This document shows positions 1 to 7,681 of a DNA stretch of 64,000 nt, piece after piece. The DNA comes from Catellatospora vulcania (GTDB lineage Bacteria; Actinomycetota; Actinomycetes; Mycobacteriales; Micromonosporaceae), in assembly GCF_009720385.1 (NCBI RefSeq), contig NZ_WARX01000006.1, forward strand, positions 310,001-374,000, given 5' to 3'. The notes beneath the pieces were generated by a model. The model was not told where the DNA came from. It saw only the letters and a program-made list of their open reading frames with translations, and did not search any database. The stretch's first letter is position 1, and every line of letters starts with the position of its first letter. Both the position numbers and the translations under genes were made by a program.

Positions 1-523
1 CGCCGCGGAGGCCGCCGCCGGGCAGACGCTCGGCGACCCGTTCGACGACGGCACCCGCCTCGGCCCGCTGGCCTCGGCCGCGCAGCGCGAGACGGTACGC
101 GGGTACATCGAGCAGGGCCTAGCCGACGGGGCACGCCTGATCGCGGGCGGGCTCGACGCGCCGGTGCCGGACCGGGGCCACTTTGTCGCGGCGACCGTGC
201 TGGCCGATGTGGACCCCGACAGCATCGTCGCCCAGGAGGAGATCTTCGGGCCGGTGCTGGTGGTGATCCCGTTCGACTCCGACGACGAGGCCGTCGCCAT
301 CGCCAACAACTCCCGGTACGGCCTGGCCGGGGCCGTCTGGTCCGGTGACGAGGACCGAGCGCTGGCCGTCGCGCGGCGGATGCGCACCGGGGCCGTCGAC
401 GTCAACGGCGGGGCGTTCAACCCGCTCGCCCCGTTCGGCGGGTTCAAGCAGTCCGGCATCGGCCGCGAGCTCGGCCGCCACGGCCTGGACGAGTTCCTCG
501 AGACGAAGGCGATCCAGCGATGA
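1..523 (+). CDS. Aldehyde dehydrogenase, C-terminal part (5' end outside window)
   Basis: NAD(P)-dependent aldehyde dehydrogenase that would oxidise an aldehyde to its carboxylic acid. The frame is open from base 2, and the visible 173 residues are the C-terminal third of the fold. The EEIFGPVL motif, the NNSRYGLAGAVW segment and the FGGFKQSGIGRELG end are all diagnostic. The catalytic cysteine and the cofactor-binding half lie upstream of the window. The stop overlaps the start of the next alcohol dehydrogenase (ATGA), so the two are translationally coupled and probably act in sequence on alcohol, aldehyde and acid. The substrate cannot be read from the sequence. Confidence 0.95.
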   Translation, partial: AAEAAAGQTLGDPFDDGTRLGPLASAAQRETVRGYIEQGLADGARLIAGGLDAPVPDRGHFVAATVLADVDPDSIVAQEEIFGPVLVVIPFDSDDEAVAIANNSRYGLAGAVWSGDEDRALAVARRMRTGAVDVNGGAFNPLAPFGGFKQSGIGRELGRHGLDEFLETKAIQR

Positions 524-1656
524 GCGCCGCGACTGCCTCGAACGGCGCGACAGACGGCACCGGTCCTGCTGTCGACCGCCCGGTGCGCGCGCTGCTGTGG
601 CGCGGCCCCGGATCGTCGCTGGAGATCGAGCCGATCCTGCTGCCCGCGCCGGGCCCCCGGGAGGTGCGGGTGCACATCCGCGCCGCCGGGGTGTGCCACT
701 CCGATCTGTCCATGGTGAACGGGACGCTCGCGCCCGCGTACCCCCTGGTGTTGGGTCATGAGGCGGCAGGCGTGGTGACCGCCGCCGGGCCGGAGGCGAG
801 CGTCGTCGTCGGCACACATGTGGTGCTGAACTGGGCCCCGCCGTGCCGGAAGTGCTGGTTCTGCGGCAACGGGCAGCCCTGGCTGTGCGAGACGGCCGGC
901 GCGCCGACCGCCGCCCGGGGGGCGACCGCCGACGGCGAGCCGCTGCACGTCACGCTGGGCCTCGGCGCGCTCGCCGAGGAGGTCGTCGTCGGCGACCACG
1001 CCGTCATCCCGGTGCCCGCTGAGCTGCCGTTCGCCACCGCCGCCCTGCTCGGCTGCGCCGTGCTCACGGGGGTCGGCGCGGTCGACCGCACCGCCGCGGT
1101 GCGGGCCGGCGAATCCGCGGTCGTGATCGGACTCGGCGGGGTCGGGCTGTCCACCGTGATGGCGGCCCGTGCCGCCGGGGCCGACCCGCTGATCGCCGTG
1201 GACGTCTCCGACGCCAAGCGCGAGCTGGCGCTGGCCGCCGGGGCGACCCACTTCCTGGTCTCCGGCGACGACCTGAGCGCCCAGGTCCGTGGGCTGACCG
1301 AGCGCCGGGGGGCCGACCACTCCTTCGAATGCGTGGGCCGCTCGGCCACCATCCGGGCCGCGTGGCGGGCCACCCGCCGTGGCGGTCAGGTGACCGTGGT
1401 GGGCATGGGCGCGAAGGACGACATGGTCAGCCTCGCCGCGCTGGACATATTCCACTCCGCCCGCACGCTGCGCTCGTCGGTGTACGGCAACTCCGACCCC
1501 GACCGCGACGTCCCCGCCCTGGCCCGCCAGGTCCTGGACGGCGATCTCGATCCGGCCGCGCTCATCACCGACCAGATCACTCTGGACGAGTCCCCCGAGG
1601 CCTTCGCCCGCATGTCCCGGGGCGAGGGCGCCCGCTCGGTCATCCTCCTCCCCTGA
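520..1656 (+). CDS. Zinc-dependent alcohol dehydrogenase (MDR superfamily)
   Basis: Medium-chain NAD(P)-dependent alcohol dehydrogenase of 378 residues, probably cytoplasmic. Catalytic zinc ligands appear as Cys59 in GVCHSD, His80-Glu81 in GHEAAG, and Cys179. The structural zinc site is Cys109, 112, 115 and 123. The Rossmann motif GLGGVG is at residues 204-209. The layout resembles class III/NDMA-type alcohol dehydrogenases, but substrate and cofactor partner cannot be read directly. The start ATG overlaps the stop of the aldehyde dehydrogenase by 4 bp, so together they form an alcohol-to-acid module. A strong hairpin follows the stop. The ADH family call is firm; the specificity is not. Confidence 0.93.
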   Translation: MSAATASNGATDGTGPAVDRPVRALLWRGPGSSLEIEPILLPAPGPREVRVHIRAAGVCHSDLSMVNGTLAPAYPLVLGHEAAGVVTAAGPEASVVVGTHVVLNWAPPCRKCWFCGNGQPWLCETAGAPTAARGATADGEPLHVTLGLGALAEEVVVGDHAVIPVPAELPFATAALLGCAVLTGVGAVDRTAAVRAGESAVVIGLGGVGLSTVMAARAAGADPLIAVDVSDAKRELALAAGATHFLVSGDDLSAQVRGLTERRGADHSFECVGRSATIRAAWRATRRGGQVTVVGMGAKDDMVSLAALDIFHSARTLRSSVYGNSDPDRDVPALARQVLDGDLDPAALITDQITLDESPEAFARMSRGEGARSVILLP

Positions 1657-1664
1657 CCCTGCCC

Positions 1665-1692
1665 GCCCCGCGCCCACCTCGGGGCGCGGGGC
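1665..1692 (+). terminator. GC-rich hairpin after the alcohol dehydrogenase
   Basis: Inverted repeat with arms GCCCCGCGCCC and GGGGCGCGGGGC, beginning 8 bp after the alcohol dehydrogenase stop. It has no clear T tract, as is common in actinomycetes. Probably the intrinsic terminator of the aldehyde/alcohol dehydrogenase operon. Confidence 0.6.
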
Positions 1693-1695
1693 GAT

Positions 1696-1758
1696 CGCAA
1701 CTCTTGAAGAGTCGCGTCCTTCGGCTGGGCCGGAAGACGCGACTCTTCAAGAGTTGCG
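1696..1758. repeat. Palindromic repeat, family A, copy 1
   Basis: Perfect 23-bp inverted repeat whose arms contain CAACTCTTGAAGAGTCGCG, with a short GC loop. It lies between the converging alcohol dehydrogenase and LuxR-type genes, so it could act as a bidirectional terminator. A related full copy is at 56376-56440 and a half copy at 48574-48591. Each arm is itself nearly palindromic (ACTCTTNAAGAGT), unlike a plain terminator. Confidence 0.75.
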
Positions 1759-1768
1759 GCAAGCGAGG

Positions 1769-4561
1769 TCAGGCCAGGGCTTTGGCCAGCTCGATGCGGG
1801 AGCGGATGTTCAGGCGGGCGAAGATGTTGCGCATGTGGTGGTCGACGGTGCGCGGGCTGAGGAAGAGCTGCGCGGCGACCTCGCGGTTGGTGGCGCCCTC
1901 GCAGACCAGGCGGACGATCTGGAGTTGCTGGGCGGTGAGCACGTCGGCGGCGCGTACCGCGGGGGTGTCGACGGCCTCGCCGGCCGCGCGCAGTTCGGCG
2001 CGGGCCTGGTCGGCCCAGGCCGGGGCGTCGAGCTGGAGGAAGGTCTCCAGTGCGCGGTGCAGGTGCTCGCGGGCGTCGCGCGGGCGGCGGGCGCGGCGCA
2101 GCTCCTGGCCGTAGAGCAGCTCGGTGCGGGCCTGCTCGAAGTCGGCCTCCCCGGCCAGGTGCAGCGCCAGGGCCTGCTGGAAGTGCTGCTCGGCCTCGGC
2201 GCTGCCGCGCGGGGCGAGCAGCGCGTGGCAGCGGGCCGACAGCGCCCGGCGCACCGGGTCGCCGGTGGACGCCGCCCACAGGTCGAACCCGGCCAGCGCG
2301 GCCACCGCCTGCTCCCGGTCGTCGGCCCGGACCGCCGCCTCGACCAGCCACGGCGTGGCCATGGCCTGCACCACGATGTGGCCCCGGCCGGTGACGGGAC
2401 AGGCGATGCCCGCGATCCGGGCCACCGTGTCGGCGGGACGGCCCGCGATCAGGTCGAGCACCGCCAGGGCCCACTGGCTCAGCGCCTTGGGACGGTTGGT
2501 CTGCCCCGTGCCGGGCGCGACCTCGATCTCGCGGATGTGCCGCAGGGCCTGCTCGCGGTCGCCGCGGATGGCGCACAGCACGGCCAGCATCGCCTGGTGG
2601 TCCCCGGCGTAGTTGCCCTGCCCGCAGGCCCGCGCGGCACGAAGCCCGTGCAGGCTGGTGGCGGCCGCGGCGTCGTAGCGGCCGAGCCAGTACTCCGCGT
2701 ACGCGGTCATCTCCAGGGCCAGCGGCAGCGCGGACACGTCGCCGCTCTCCCGGGCGACCTCGACCGCGCGGGCGGCCAGCCGGTGCGCGCCGACGTCGTC
2801 GGCCAGCAGCAGCGCGGCAGCGCTGGCGCAGGTCAGCGGGGCGGCGGTGTCCAGTACGGCACCGAGTTCGACGACGCGTCGCAGCGGGCGGATCGCGCGG
2901 TGGTGACGGCCGCCGAAGGTGTACGCGAACCCGGCGATGTGCTCGAACACCACCTCCAGCTCGGGCGGGTCGTCGGGGCGGCGCAGCGCCGCGGCCCGGC
3001 TCGCCACATCGGCGTAGCGAGGGTAGTCGCCGGAGAAGCAGACGGCCTCCCCGGCCCGCATCAGCGCCAGCACGGCCAGCTCGCGTTCGGTGCCCGCGAG
3101 CCGGTCGACGATGGTCAGCAGCGACTCCGCGGCGTTGGCGGTGGCTCCGGCGCGCAGCTCGATCTCGCCGGACAGCACCTCGCTCTCGGCGGACACGACC
3201 CGGTCCCGGACCGTGGGCCGGGCCCGGCGCAGCAGGCTGCGGGCCCGGCCCGCGCTGCCGGACTGCCAGGCGTACCGGGCGGCGGTGACCAGCCGGCTGG
3301 CCGCTCCCCCGGGTTCGGTGGTGAGCTGTGCGGCGTGCTCCAGCGCCGCGGAGGCGCGCGAGTAGCCGCCGCCGGTGGCGGCCTCCTCCAGCTCCTCGGC
3401 CAGCTCCGCGTCGGGGCCGTGCGCGGCCGCGGCCAGGTGCACGGCGCGGCGCAGCCGCTCGGTGTCACCGTCGAGGACCTGCGCCAGGTGCAGGTGTGCG
3501 GCCCGGCGCTGGGCCAGGGGCGCTTCCTCGTACGCCAGGGCGCGGGCGATGGGCTGCGGGAACACGATGCCGCCGCGGCTGACCCGGACCAGCCCGCCGC
3601 GTTCGGCGGGGGCGAGGGCGGCGATGTCCACTCCGGAGCTGTGCGCGGCCCGCATCAGGCCCGCGGCGTCGGTCTCCTCGTCGGCCGCGGCCAGCAGCAG
3701 CAGCCAGCGGGTGTCCGGCCCCAGCCGGTCGAGCCGGGCCCGGTACGTGCGCAGCAGCTCGCTGTCGGCGGGCAGCCGGGTGGGCAGCGGAGCCTCCCCG
3801 GCGAGCTGGCTGTCGCTGAGCGACGCGGCGAGGTCGGTGAGCGCGCGCGGGTTGCCGCCGCCGAGCGCGGCCAGCGCGGTGAGCACCTCGTCGCCCGGGC
3901 GCACGCCCCGGACGCCCCACATCCGCGGTTCCTCGTCCGCCCCGGGGTGGTGCAGCAGGTCGGCCAGCAGGGCGCGGCCGGACTGCGGGTCCAAGGGGCG
4001 CAGCGGGAGCCGGGGCACGCCGTTGAGCGGCAGCTCGCCGGTGGAGGTGAGCAGCAGCGTCACCCGGTGGGCACGCACCCGGCGGGCGGTGAAGGCGATG
4101 GCGTCCAGCGACGGCCGGTCCAGCGCGTCGGCGTCGTCGACGCAGCACAGCACGGGCTGTTCCCGGCCCAGCGTGGCCAGCAGCGTCAGCACCGCCATGG
4201 ACAGGGCGAGCCGGTCGTCGGCGGCGCAGCCCTCGCCGGACAGGGCGCGGGTCAGCGCCCGCGCCTGGTGGTCGGGCAGGTCCGCGATCCGCTCGACGAC
4301 GGGCTGCAGCAGGCTCTGCAGCCCGGCGTACGGCAGGTCGGACTCCTCCTCCAGGCCGGTGGCCCACAGGTGCACGGTCCCGTCCGGGGTGCCGGCCGCC
4401 GCGTGGCGCAGCAGGGCGGTCTTGCCGCCGCCCAGGTCGCCGTGCAGGAGCAGCGCTCCGCCGACGCCGCCGGCCGCGCCCGCCTGGAGCTCGGCGATCG
4501 TCTGCTGCTCGCGGTCACGACCGCGCAGCCTTGGTATGTGCACTGTCGATGCATTTACCAT
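1769..4561 (-). CDS. Large ATP-binding LuxR-family regulator (LAL/MalT type)
   Basis: Transcriptional regulator of 930 residues. An N-terminal STAND-type ATPase has Walker A GDLGGGKT at residues 41-48 and a Walker B-like VLCCVDDAD. A long alpha-helical, TPR-like middle region follows. The C-terminal LuxR helix-turn-helix occupies about the last 60 residues (LTAQQLQIVRLVCEGATNRE, SPRTVDHHMRNIF). This is the usual LAL size and order. The ATG at 4561 was chosen because the ATPase domain (LRGRDRE) starts 11 residues later; the frame stays open upstream but through tetR antisense. It lies 53 bp downstream of tetR on the same strand. Probably a pathway activator of the surrounding catabolic genes (inference). 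Confidence 0.9.
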   Translation of the reverse strand: MVNASTVHIPRLRGRDREQQTIAELQAGAAGGVGGALLLHGDLGGGKTALLRHAAAGTPDGTVHLWATGLEEESDLPYAGLQSLLQPVVERIADLPDHQARALTRALSGEGCAADDRLALSMAVLTLLATLGREQPVLCCVDDADALDRPSLDAIAFTARRVRAHRVTLLLTSTGELPLNGVPRLPLRPLDPQSGRALLADLLHHPGADEEPRMWGVRGVRPGDEVLTALAALGGGNPRALTDLAASLSDSQLAGEAPLPTRLPADSELLRTYRARLDRLGPDTRWLLLLAAADEETDAAGLMRAAHSSGVDIAALAPAERGGLVRVSRGGIVFPQPIARALAYEEAPLAQRRAAHLHLAQVLDGDTERLRRAVHLAAAAHGPDAELAEELEEAATGGGYSRASAALEHAAQLTTEPGGAASRLVTAARYAWQSGSAGRARSLLRRARPTVRDRVVSAESEVLSGEIELRAGATANAAESLLTIVDRLAGTERELAVLALMRAGEAVCFSGDYPRYADVASRAAALRRPDDPPELEVVFEHIAGFAYTFGGRHHRAIRPLRRVVELGAVLDTAAPLTCASAAALLLADDVGAHRLAARAVEVARESGDVSALPLALEMTAYAEYWLGRYDAAAATSLHGLRAARACGQGNYAGDHQAMLAVLCAIRGDREQALRHIREIEVAPGTGQTNRPKALSQWALAVLDLIAGRPADTVARIAGIACPVTGRGHIVVQAMATPWLVEAAVRADDREQAVAALAGFDLWAASTGDPVRRALSARCHALLAPRGSAEAEQHFQQALALHLAGEADFEQARTELLYGQELRRARRPRDAREHLHRALETFLQLDAPAWADQARAELRAAGEAVDTPAVRAADVLTAQQLQIVRLVCEGATNREVAAQLFLSPRTVDHHMRNIFARLNIRSRIELAKALA

Positions 4562-4571
4562 GCCGACAGTG
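4541..4571 (-). promoter_or_regulatory. Dyad spanning the start codon of the LAL regulator
   Basis: Perfect 8-bp arms CACTGTCG and CGACAGTG are separated by 15 bp that include the ATG of the LAL gene. In mRNA this would put the start codon in the loop of a hairpin; in DNA it could be an operator. A second small dyad, GTTAC-N6-GTAAC, lies at about 4571-4586. No function is proven. Confidence 0.4.
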
Positions 4572-4614
4572 TTACCTATAAGTAACGACTTTGGAAAGAC
4601 GCAGACCGTGCCGC

Positions 4615-5235
4615 TTATGCCATTCCCGAAGCCATCGCGTTGAGCAGCAGCGCGGTCACGGTGCGCACCATGACGCCACGGGCGGCGTCGACGTCCAGGT
4701 CCAGCCCGTCGAGCAGCATCGACCAGGCCGGCCACATGGTGGAGGCGATCAGCGCGGCCAGCAGCTGGTCCCGTCCCGGCCCGGCCATCTCCAGCTCGGC
4801 CGCGAACAGCACGGACACCTCGTCGCGTACGCGGTCGATGTGCTTGAGCCGGTTGCGGCGCAGCTGGGCCGAGACCGGCTCGCGCATCGCCGCGGCGCGC
4901 GCCATCGGCGCGATCAGCTGCAGCAGCTCGGCGCGCTGGCGGCAGTACTCCTCCACCCGCCGGTGCAGCGGCAGCGACGGGTCCACCGGCTGGTGGGCGG
5001 CGTCCTGGCCGGCGAGCACGCGCGCGCCGCTGGCCTCGAACAGGGTCTCCATGTCGGAGAAGTTGGTCCACAGGGCGCGCAGCGAGACCCCGGCCCGCTC
5101 GGCGATGCGCTCACCGGTCGGCCGCAGGTCACCCTCAGTGATCAGGGCCAGGTGCGCGTCGACGATCGCGGCCCGGGTGCGCTCGGCACGGGCGGTGCGC
5201 CCGTCGACCCTGCCCTCGGTGCCGGTCCTGCTCAT
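4615..5235 (-). CDS. TetR-family transcriptional regulator
   Basis: DNA-binding regulator of 206 residues, the usual TetR length. The N-terminal helix-turn-helix spans roughly residues 14-60 (RAAIVDAHLALI, IAERAGVSLRALWTNFSDME), followed by an all-helical ligand-binding and dimerisation domain. Next on the same strand is the LAL regulator. A 15-bp dyad 51 bp upstream of the start (5286-5300) matches sites before the neighbouring SDR, thiolase, Liv transporter and acyl-CoA dehydrogenase genes. It therefore probably represses itself and the locus, released by an acyl-CoA or pathway intermediate. The family call is firm; the regulon is inferred from shared sites. Confidence 0.92.
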   Translation of the reverse strand: MSRTGTEGRVDGRTARAERTRAAIVDAHLALITEGDLRPTGERIAERAGVSLRALWTNFSDMETLFEASGARVLAGQDAAHQPVDPSLPLHRRVEEYCRQRAELLQLIAPMARAAAMREPVSAQLRRNRLKHIDRVRDEVSVLFAAELEMAGPGRDQLLAALIASTMWPAWSMLLDGLDLDVDAARGVMVRTVTALLLNAMASGMA

Positions 5236-5285
5236 ACCGCTCCTACCGACCTCGGCACGGTCCCACCGACCGCGCTGACCGAACG

Positions 5286-5300
5286 TGCACGCAGAGTGTA
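5286..5300. promoter_or_regulatory. Putative TetR operator before tetR
   Basis: TGCACGCAGAGTGTA, matching the dyad TGCACT-N3-AGTGCA found at four other promoters in this locus, with one mismatch in each half-site. It lies 51-65 bp upstream of the tetR start, suggesting autoregulation. Confidence 0.55.
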
Positions 5301-5365
5301 GTCGGGCCGCCCACGGCGCGATCCGGCCGATCGTCGCCGTCCCACTGCCCCGACGGGCGCGGACC

Positions 5366-6148
5366 TCACGAGTCCGACAGCCGTTGCTCCAGGTCCTGCT
5401 GCAACCGGTTCATGCCGCGCAGCCACCGGTCCGGGTCGGCGGCCCGCCGCTCGTAGTAGGCGGCCACCTCGGCGTGCGGCAGCACCAGGAAGGTGTCGCC
5501 GCGCAGCGCGGTGACCACGGCCTCGGCGCACTCCTCGGCGCTGATCGCGCCCGGGTCCAGCAGCACGCTGCCGCCGGGGCCGGACGACTCCAGCATCGGG
5601 GTGCGCACGCCCTGCGGGCACAGCGCCTGCACGACGACGCCGCGGTGGGCGTAGGTGGCCCGCAGCCATTCCGCGTGGGCCACGGCAGCGTGCTTGGTGA
5701 CCGCGTACGGCGCGTTGCCGAGCATGGTGAGCAGTCCCGCCGCGGACGCGGTCACCAGCAGGCGGCCCTGCCCGGCGGCCAGCCAGCGCGGCAGCAGCGC
5801 CTGCGCGGCCAGCACGTGCGACTGCACGTTGACCCGCCAGGCCAGGTCCCATGCGCCGGCCCCCTCGGCGGCCGGCGCGACACCGGCGTTGGCGCAGAAC
5901 AGGTCCAGCGCCCCGAACGACTCCCAGGCGTAGTCCACCAGGGCGGCCACCTGTGCCTCGTCGGCCACGTCGGCGGGGAAGGCCAGCCCGCCGGTCTCCG
6001 CGGCGACGCGCTGCGCCGCGACGGGGTCGCGGTCGTTGACGACCACCCGGGCGCCGGCCGCGGTGAAGCGGCGGGCCAGGGCGGCGCCGATGCCGGAGCC
6101 GGCGCCGGTGATGACGACCGCGGCGCCGTCGAGGTTGAGGGCGGTCAC
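5366..6148 (-). CDS. Short-chain dehydrogenase/reductase (SDR)
   Basis: Classical SDR oxidoreductase of 260 residues. The cofactor-binding motif TGAGSGIG is at residues 14-21, NAG at about 87-89, the catalytic serine near 135, and the YxxxK pair is Tyr148/Lys152. An aspartate after the second beta strand (VVNDRDP) favours NAD(H). It is transcribed divergently from the thiolase, and an operator-like dyad lies just upstream of its start. Together with the thiolase and acyl-CoA dehydrogenases it could supply the hydroxyacyl oxidation step of a beta-oxidation-like pathway; the actual substrate is unknown. Confidence 0.93.
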   Translation of the reverse strand: MTALNLDGAAVVITGAGSGIGAALARRFTAAGARVVVNDRDPVAAQRVAAETGGLAFPADVADEAQVAALVDYAWESFGALDLFCANAGVAPAAEGAGAWDLAWRVNVQSHVLAAQALLPRWLAAGQGRLLVTASAAGLLTMLGNAPYAVTKHAAVAHAEWLRATYAHRGVVVQALCPQGVRTPMLESSGPGGSVLLDPGAISAEECAEAVVTALRGDTFLVLPHAEVAAYYERRAADPDRWLRGMNRLQQDLEQRLSDS

Positions 6149-6174
6149 GTGGCTCCTCCATTAACGAGCTTAGT

Positions 6175-6189
6175 TGCACTGGCAGTGCC
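6175..6189. promoter_or_regulatory. Putative TetR operator before the SDR gene
   Basis: TGCACTGGCAGTGCC, a near-perfect dyad of the TGCACT-N3-AGTGCA type, 27-41 bp upstream of the SDR start in the divergent SDR/thiolase promoter region. It is followed by ATATTAG, as in the site at 15400 (ATATAAG). Confidence 0.65.
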
Positions 6190-6281
6190 GATATTAGGGA
6201 CCGCCGAGCAGGCGGTCAACGGAGCACGGTCATCGTGACATGCCCCACCTGGCGCGGCATTGACAGGGCCTTGTCGGAAGA

Positions 6282-6296
6282 TGCAGCTTGAGTGCA
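6282..6296. promoter_or_regulatory. Degenerate TetR operator before the thiolase gene
   Basis: TGCAGCTTGAGTGCA: the right half-site is perfect and the left half keeps four of six bases of the shared dyad. It lies 34 bp upstream of the thiolase start, so each side of the divergent promoter has its own site. Confidence 0.45.
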
Positions 6297-6329
6297 CAAA
6301 GTTAGCCGTACTCGCGAAAGGATCCGACC

Positions 6330-7550
6330 GTGCCTGAAGCTGTGGTGGTCGCCGCGGCCCGCTCCCCCATCGGCCGCGCCAACAAGGGCTCGCTGGCCAC
6401 GAAACGCCCCGACGACCTCGCCGCCGACATCGTGCGCGCGGCACTGGGCCAGGTGCCCGCCCTGGACCCGCGCGAGATCGGCGACCTGGTGCTCGGCTGC
6501 GGCCAGCCCGCCGGCGAGCAGGGCCACAACCTCGGCCGGGTGGTCGCCACCATGCTGGGGTTCGATCACCTGCCGGGCACCACCGTCAACCGATACTGCT
6601 CGTCGTCGCTGCAGACCACCCGGATGGCCCTGCACGCGATCCGGGCCGGCGAGGGCGACGTGTTCCTGTCGGTCGGCGTCGAGTCGGTGTCGCACTACGG
6701 CAACGGCCGCAGCGACGGCATGCCCGGCACCCGCAATCCGGTGTACGACGACGCGCTCGCGCGCACCGAACGGCGGGCCGGGCTCGCCGCGCCCACCTGG
6801 CACGACCCGCGTGAGGACGGCGAACTGCCCGACGTCTACATCGCGATGGGCCAGACCGCCGAGAACGTCGCCCAGCTCAGGGGCGTGTCCCGGCAGCTGC
6901 AGGACGAGTTCGCCTGCCGCTCGCAGAACCTGGCCGAGCAGGCGATCAAGGACGGGTTCTGGGCGCGCGAGATCACCCCTGTCACCCTGCCCGACGGCAC
7001 GGTGGTCAGCGCCGACGACGGCCCGCGCGCCGGGGTCACCATGTCCGCGCTGGCCGGGCTGGCCCCGGTGTTCCGGCCCGACGGCACCGTCACCGCGGGC
7101 AACTGCTGCCCGCTCAACGACGGCGCGGCGGCGCTGGTCATCATGTCCGACACCCGCGCCGCCGAGCTGGGCATCACCCCGCTGGCCCGGATCGTCTCGA
7201 CCGGCCTGTCCGCGCTCTCCCCCGAGATCATGGGCCTGGGCCCGGTGGAGGCCTCGAAGCAGGCCCTCGCCCGCGCCGGGATGTCCATCAACGACGTCGA
7301 CCTCGTCGAGATCAACGAGGCGTTCGCCGTCCAGGTCGTCGCCAGCGCCGCCGAACTGGGCCTCGACTGGGACAAGCTCAACGTCAACGGCGGCGCGATC
7401 GCCGTCGGCCACCCCTTCGGTATGACCGGCGCCCGCATCACCACCACCCTGCTCAACTCACTGAGCTGGCACGACAAGTCCATCGGCCTGGAGACCATGT
7501 GCGTCGGCGGCGGCCAGGGCATGGCCATGGTCCTCGAACGCCTCTCCTGA
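6330..7550 (+). CDS. Thiolase family acetyl-CoA C-acyltransferase
   Basis: Thiolase of 406 residues, likely cleaving a 3-ketoacyl-CoA with CoA to release acetyl- or propionyl-CoA. The acyl-accepting cysteine is Cys90 in NRYCSSSLQT. The NEAFAVQ motif, the GHPFGMTGAR histidine motif and the C-terminal CVGGGQGMA cysteine are all present, so the full catalytic set is intact. The length is normal for degradative thiolases. It is divergent from the SDR and carries its own operator-like site. It fits the final step of the CoA-ester catabolism implied by the acyl-CoA dehydrogenases and Liv-type importer nearby. Confidence 0.95.
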   Translation: MPEAVVVAAARSPIGRANKGSLATKRPDDLAADIVRAALGQVPALDPREIGDLVLGCGQPAGEQGHNLGRVVATMLGFDHLPGTTVNRYCSSSLQTTRMALHAIRAGEGDVFLSVGVESVSHYGNGRSDGMPGTRNPVYDDALARTERRAGLAAPTWHDPREDGELPDVYIAMGQTAENVAQLRGVSRQLQDEFACRSQNLAEQAIKDGFWAREITPVTLPDGTVVSADDGPRAGVTMSALAGLAPVFRPDGTVTAGNCCPLNDGAAALVIMSDTRAAELGITPLARIVSTGLSALSPEIMGLGPVEASKQALARAGMSINDVDLVEINEAFAVQVVASAAELGLDWDKLNVNGGAIAVGHPFGMTGARITTTLLNSLSWHDKSIGLETMCVGGGQGMAMVLERLS

Positions 7551-7563
7551 CCCCGCCCACCCC

Positions 7564-7598
7564 ATCGGCCCGGCACGCAGCTCGCGTGCCGGGCCGAT
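7564..7598 (+). terminator. Strong hairpin after the thiolase
   Basis: Perfect 15-bp stem (arms ATCGGCCCGGCACGC and GCGTGCCGGGCCGAT) with a 5-base loop, 13 bp downstream of the thiolase stop. Probable intrinsic terminator, possibly also serving the converging Liv operon. Confidence 0.75.
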
Positions 7599-7612
7599 GC
7601 TCACCGGGCGTT

Positions 7613-7667
7613 GATCATGAGGTTATGGCAGGGACACACCGTCGAGCCGTGCCATAAGTTCATGATC
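7613..7667. repeat. Palindromic repeat, family B, copy 1
   Basis: Imperfect palindrome with GATCATGA ends and arms resembling GATCATGAACTTATGGCACGG, with loop sequence ending CACCGTCGAG. It is almost identical over its whole length, loop included, to the copy at 17636-17690 and related to 17459-17513. It lies between the converging thiolase and Liv binding-protein genes, beside a separate terminator. Confidence 0.75.
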
Positions 7668-7681
7668 GACGCGGAAAGGGG

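Noticed and set aside
1754-4585. A 943-codon open frame on the plus strand, antisense to the LAL regulator.
   Set aside because: It is the mirror of a real gene in GC-rich DNA: low-complexity Arg/Gly/Gln-rich translation without any domain.
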